From positions 124,001 to 188,000 of the forward strand of contig NZ_JAHKQT010000023.1 of the NCBI RefSeq assembly GCF_018861145.1: DNA of 64,000 bases, given 5' to 3'. The notes under the pieces are model-generated. The model worked only from the letters and a program-made list of their open reading frames with translations, did no database searches and had not been told where the DNA came from. Shown piece after piece: positions 61,180-64,000 of this stretch. The translations under genes and the position numbers were made by a program. Position 1 is the first letter of the stretch. The number at the start of each line of letters is the position of its first letter. This DNA is from Poseidonibacter lekithochrous (GTDB lineage Bacteria; Campylobacterota; Campylobacteria; Campylobacterales; Arcobacteraceae).

Positions 61180-61994
61180 TTGCAATCACTTTTTTTAGAT
61201 AAGATTTTTAAAACATCACAAGAAAAACCTGCTTGTTTTCTTGCTTCAAAATTTAAGTCCATTTTTCTTTTAGTTGAACCTGGATAAACATCTTCTATAA
61301 TTTCTAAATAAGTAGAATCATAATCTAAGTTTTCTAAATCACAAGCATACTTATACCAAGTATCGCCCTTTCTAACATGATCAACTTCTTCTTCTAAAAT
61401 AGTTTGTAAAACAGCTAATATCTTCCTATTAAATGGGTCATTATTTGATTTAAGTTTTTCCATAATTTTTGGATTCTGATCTAAGCCATTTGCTTCAAGA
61501 TATCTAGGAACTGCCGCCATTCTTCTTAAAAAAGTTGGTGTATCTTGTAAAGCTTCAAATAAATTTTTATGTACAGGAAAGTCACCGTACTTACCACCTA
61601 ACTCATTTAATAATTTTTCTAACATTAAAAAATGTCTGATTTCATCACTAGCAACTTCAAGCCAATCTTGATAATATTTTCTGGGTAAATTCTTAAATCT
61701 TAACGCTGCATCTATAGCTAAATCAATTGCAGAATATTCAATGTGTAAAATTGTATGTATTAAATATCTTTTACCTTCATCTGTATTAAAATTCTTTATT
61801 TTTGGAAGTGCTGTAGGTTTAACAATTTCTAGAAAAGTACTATATCCTGGCTCTATTAACTCACAAGGTTCATATGAATCATTTAAGGTATACTCATTAT
61901 TTAAAAATTTTCTATAAAATTTATTAAACTTTTCAATCTTATTTTTTGGTTCACTTGTTAATAAAACTTCTTCAAGTGTATTAAAATAATCCAT
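61176..61994 (-). CDS. DUF455 ferritin-like protein
   Basis: 272 residues. Ferritin-like di-metal signs: LHIEYSAIDLAIDA, SDEIRHFLMLEKLL (E-x-x-H) and EEEVDHVRKGDTWY (E-x-x-H), with RRMAAVPRYLEANGLDQNP between. This is the DUF455 pattern, distantly related to diiron hydroxylases such as MiaE; a tRNA or small-molecule oxidation role is possible but unproven. The ATGA overlap couples it to the next gene. Confidence 0.9.
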   Translation of the reverse strand: MDYFNTLEEVLLTSEPKNKIEKFNKFYRKFLNNEYTLNDSYEPCELIEPGYSTFLEIVKPTALPKIKNFNTDEGKRYLIHTILHIEYSAIDLAIDAALRFKNLPRKYYQDWLEVASDEIRHFLMLEKLLNELGGKYGDFPVHKNLFEALQDTPTFLRRMAAVPRYLEANGLDQNPKIMEKLKSNNDPFNRKILAVLQTILEEEVDHVRKGDTWYKYACDLENLDYDSTYLEIIEDVYPGSTKRKMDLNFEARKQAGFSCDVLKILSKKSDCK

Positions 61995-62047
61995 TCATAA
62001 CCTCTTTCTTGATATAATATAACAATTTTAGCAAAGTAAGGTTTAAA

Positions 62048-62641
62048 ATGGATATAAAAGTTCAAGCAATGGGTGATTATCAAACAAATTGTTATATTTT
62101 AACAGTTGATGGTAAAGATTTAATAATTGATCCAGGTGTTGATTCACTTAGATGGATAAAAACGCAAGTTACAAATCCTATAGCAATATTAAATACTCAT
62201 GGACATTTTGATCATGTATGGTCAAATACTGAAGTACAAAAAGAGTATAACTTAAAAATTTATACTCCAAAAGATGATAACTTTATGTTAGAAAAAGATC
62301 CATATGGATTAGGGATGATACCATCAACTGCTGATGTATTAATCGAACCTAATGAAGAAATTGAACTTGAAGGAATTAAAATAAAATTCCACCATTTTCC
62401 AGGACATACTCCAGGATGTTCTGCTATTCAAGTAGGTGAGCACTTATTTACAGGTGATTTTATTTTTAAAGGAACAATTGGAAGATTTGATTTTCCATTT
62501 TCTAATGCTCTTCAAATGAAACAAAGTATTAATAAAGTATTAACATGGAATGATGATTTTCATATTTATCCAGGTCATGGAGATAAAACAACATTAAGAA
62601 GTGAAATACATACATTAAAACAATGGGAAGCTAGTATATAA
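62048..62641 (+). CDS. MBL-fold hydrolase (glyoxalase II-like, YcbL type)
   Basis: 197 residues. Metal motif NTHGHFDHVWSN (HxHxDH-like), FPGHTPGCSAIQ, FTGDFIFKGTIGR and YPGHGDKTT supply the binuclear zinc ligands. The short form without the C-terminal helical domain of GloB matches the YcbL branch, which hydrolyses thioesters such as S-lactoylglutathione analogues. The exact substrate is unknown. A GGDEF gene follows after 9 bp. Confidence 0.9.
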   Translation: MDIKVQAMGDYQTNCYILTVDGKDLIIDPGVDSLRWIKTQVTNPIAILNTHGHFDHVWSNTEVQKEYNLKIYTPKDDNFMLEKDPYGLGMIPSTADVLIEPNEEIELEGIKIKFHHFPGHTPGCSAIQVGEHLFTGDFIFKGTIGRFDFPFSNALQMKQSINKVLTWNDDFHIYPGHGDKTTLRSEIHTLKQWEASI

Positions 62642-62650
62642 AGGACTAAT

Positions 62651-63556
62651 TTGAATCCAACTTGTGAAAACATTATTAAAATAAATGAAGAATTAAAGCT
62701 GCTAAATAAATTAGAAGATATTTATTTAACAATATTTAAACGTTTAAAAGCAGAATATAATATTTCTGAATTGGAAATATTGTTAAAAACCATAGATAAA
62801 ACTGAATCCTTATTTAAATCATCAGAAATTATTTATGATGATTTTCTAAATAGCTTAAAATATATTGAGAATGAAAGTACTCAAATATATTTCTTAGTTT
62901 ATTCAAAAACAAAAGAAAACAACGATTTAATCATCAAAGAATTACCTAAATTAAAACTTGCTTTAGAATTTTATTCTTCATCTTTATATAATAAATATCT
63001 AGAAAATTCTATTCATGAACTTTCAATTGTAGATTCTATTACTGGTGCATTTAATAGATCTTATCTAGATGTTTATGTTGATAATATACTTAGCATATCA
63101 AATAGAGAACAGAAAAAAGTTGGTTTCTTAAAAGTTGGAGTAGATCAATTTAAAGCTGTGATTGATGAATTTGACTATACAATTGGTGATAAGGTATTAA
63201 TAGAACTTACATCTACATTAAAAGAGAGTGTTAGAATATCTGATATTGTTATTAAAATGTCAGAAGATGAATTCCTAGTAATATTATTAAATGTTATTAA
63301 TGAAAACAATGCTACAATAGTAACAGATAAATTGATTAATAACTTTTCACAAAGAAAAGTTTTAATTGATGAAGACACAAAGCAAACTCTAAAGAAAACT
63401 ATCTGTGTAGGTATGTCTATTTTTCCTGATGATGCGACTAACATAGATGATGCAATAAAAAAAGCAGATATTGCATTATATGAAGCAAGAAATATAGGAA
63501 GAAGTAAGTTATATAAGTATAGTGAAGAGAGTGTAAATGCAATTGATTTTTTTTAG
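62651..63556 (+). CDS. GGDEF-domain protein with altered signature (SEDEF)
   Basis: 301 residues from a TTG start with AGGA upstream. A helical N-terminal half (about 1-125) of unknown sensing type, then a GGDEF domain (about 130-295): DSITGAFNRSYLD, VGVDQFKAVIDEFDYTIGDKVL, KMSEDEFLVILL and ADIALYEARNIGRSKLY. The first two Gly of GGDEF are Ser-Glu, yet the following acidic residues and an RISD (RxxD) site are kept. Reduced activity or a c-di-GMP-binding role is likely. Another sensor gene follows after 9 bp. Confidence 0.85.
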   Translation: MNPTCENIIKINEELKLLNKLEDIYLTIFKRLKAEYNISELEILLKTIDKTESLFKSSEIIYDDFLNSLKYIENESTQIYFLVYSKTKENNDLIIKELPKLKLALEFYSSSLYNKYLENSIHELSIVDSITGAFNRSYLDVYVDNILSISNREQKKVGFLKVGVDQFKAVIDEFDYTIGDKVLIELTSTLKESVRISDIVIKMSEDEFLVILLNVINENNATIVTDKLINNFSQRKVLIDEDTKQTLKKTICVGMSIFPDDATNIDDAIKKADIALYEARNIGRSKLYKYSEESVNAIDFF

Positions 63557-63565
63557 GTGGTAATT

Positions 63566-64000
63566 TTGAAAAATAAAATTTTAGACTTAATTAAGTCATC
63601 AACAAATAATGAAAAAGATTTCATTGCTTTAAATAGTATATTTATTTTATATGAACAATTACAATATGCTACAAATATTAATCAAATGGCTGAAGATATT
63701 TATTCATGGCTAAATAAAGAGTTTAGTATTGATAATGTTGTTTTTGCACTATTTGATATTAATACAAATGCAAGAGAAGAAATTTTTGTAAAAGGAGAAG
63801 ATTTTTATCTAGATGATGAATATTCTTGTTTTTTTATTATAAATACTCATACAAATCTAAATGCAACAGTATCTTTCAATGCTACTTCAAATGTTCATTT
63901 TCAAGTAATACAATCTAAATATAATACAATTGAAGCTGCATTTTTTCAAATCTCACCAATAATTCAAAATGGAATTATGAAGAAAAACTTTATAGAATCA
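63566..64000 (+). CDS. sensor-like protein, N-terminal part (runs off window)
   Basis: A TTG start at 63566 with AGGTGG upstream opens a frame that stays open for 145 codons to the window end. The visible part (LNSIFILYEQLQYATNINQMAEDIYSWLNKEF, VVFALFDINTN) has the helix-strand pattern of a GAF-like domain at the head of signalling proteins. Coming 9 bp after a GGDEF gene, it is probably a further c-di-GMP or kinase protein, but the output domain is outside the window. Confidence 0.7.
   Translation, partial: MKNKILDLIKSSTNNEKDFIALNSIFILYEQLQYATNINQMAEDIYSWLNKEFSIDNVVFALFDINTNAREEIFVKGEDFYLDDEYSCFFIINTHTNLNATVSFNATSNVHFQVIQSKYNTIEAAFFQISPIIQNGIMKKNFIES

Overview
The window is strongly AT-rich and densely packed on both strands. 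It looks like the chromosome of a member of the Campylobacterota, most likely an Arcobacter-type bacterium. This rests on gene content and style: a RibBA with a degenerate GTP-cyclohydrolase half beside a separate RibA, a Campylobacter-type all-alpha dUTPase, many PAS histidine kinases with the AHQWRQPL H-box, scattered arg and trp genes, and abundant c-di-GMP proteins. No 16S rRNA gene is present, so the genus is inference.

Layout. 1-5 kb: the end of pckA, ribBA, a tRNA operon (Gln, fMet, Met, Thr) behind a consensus promoter, two small lipoproteins, an AcuI/YhdH-like reductase divergent from an HxlR regulator, and an enoyl-CoA hydratase. 5-8.6 kb: a chemotaxis receptor whose leader holds a perfect FNR-type box and a hairpin over the Shine-Dalgarno site, then a gene graveyard (globin-sensor/EAL protein, hipBA and an IS256-type transposase, all decayed by deletions and frameshifts). 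8.6-15 kb: a catabolic or uptake island with an IclR regulator, a class V aminotransferase-fold enzyme, a TAXI-TRAP transporter and a small membrane coiled-coil protein. 15.4-22.3 kb: glyS with a small overlapping upstream membrane gene, rsmG, ribA, hemB and a two-component system. 22.3-26 kb: an iron/heme block (PepSY membrane protein, the short gene hemP, an ankyrin protein, tonB-exbB-exbD) with three Fur-box-like palindromes. 26-28.9 kb: a class III ribonucleotide reductase whose glycyl-radical C-terminus is a separate overlapping small gene. 29-45.6 kb: mainly housekeeping genes (argF, hemN, lgt, polA, kdsB, lptB, tsaE, trpD, argG) plus two c-di-GMP proteins. 45.6-54.8 kb: a TonB-dependent receptor under a TPP riboswitch, divergent from a compact operon of an M20 peptidase, two ATP-grasp proteins (one fused to helix-hairpin-helix domains and lacking a key metal-binding Asn), an M14 carboxypeptidase with large beta-rich extensions, and a gamma-carbonic-anhydrase-like protein. 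54.8-64 kb: dUTPase, histidine kinase, recR, dnaJ, trpB, a DUF455 ferritin-like protein, an MBL hydrolase and GGDEF proteins.

How the parts work together. The iron block is a coherent Fur-controlled TonB energising and heme-uptake set. ExbB/ExbD/TonB could also power the TPP-regulated receptor. The ATP-grasp/peptidase operon at 48.1-54.8 kb is the best candidate for an undescribed system: a ligase pair combined with two carboxypeptidases suggests controlled building and trimming of a peptide or an amino-acid tail on an unknown acceptor. All assignments are by motif recognition from the sequence; no database search was possible.
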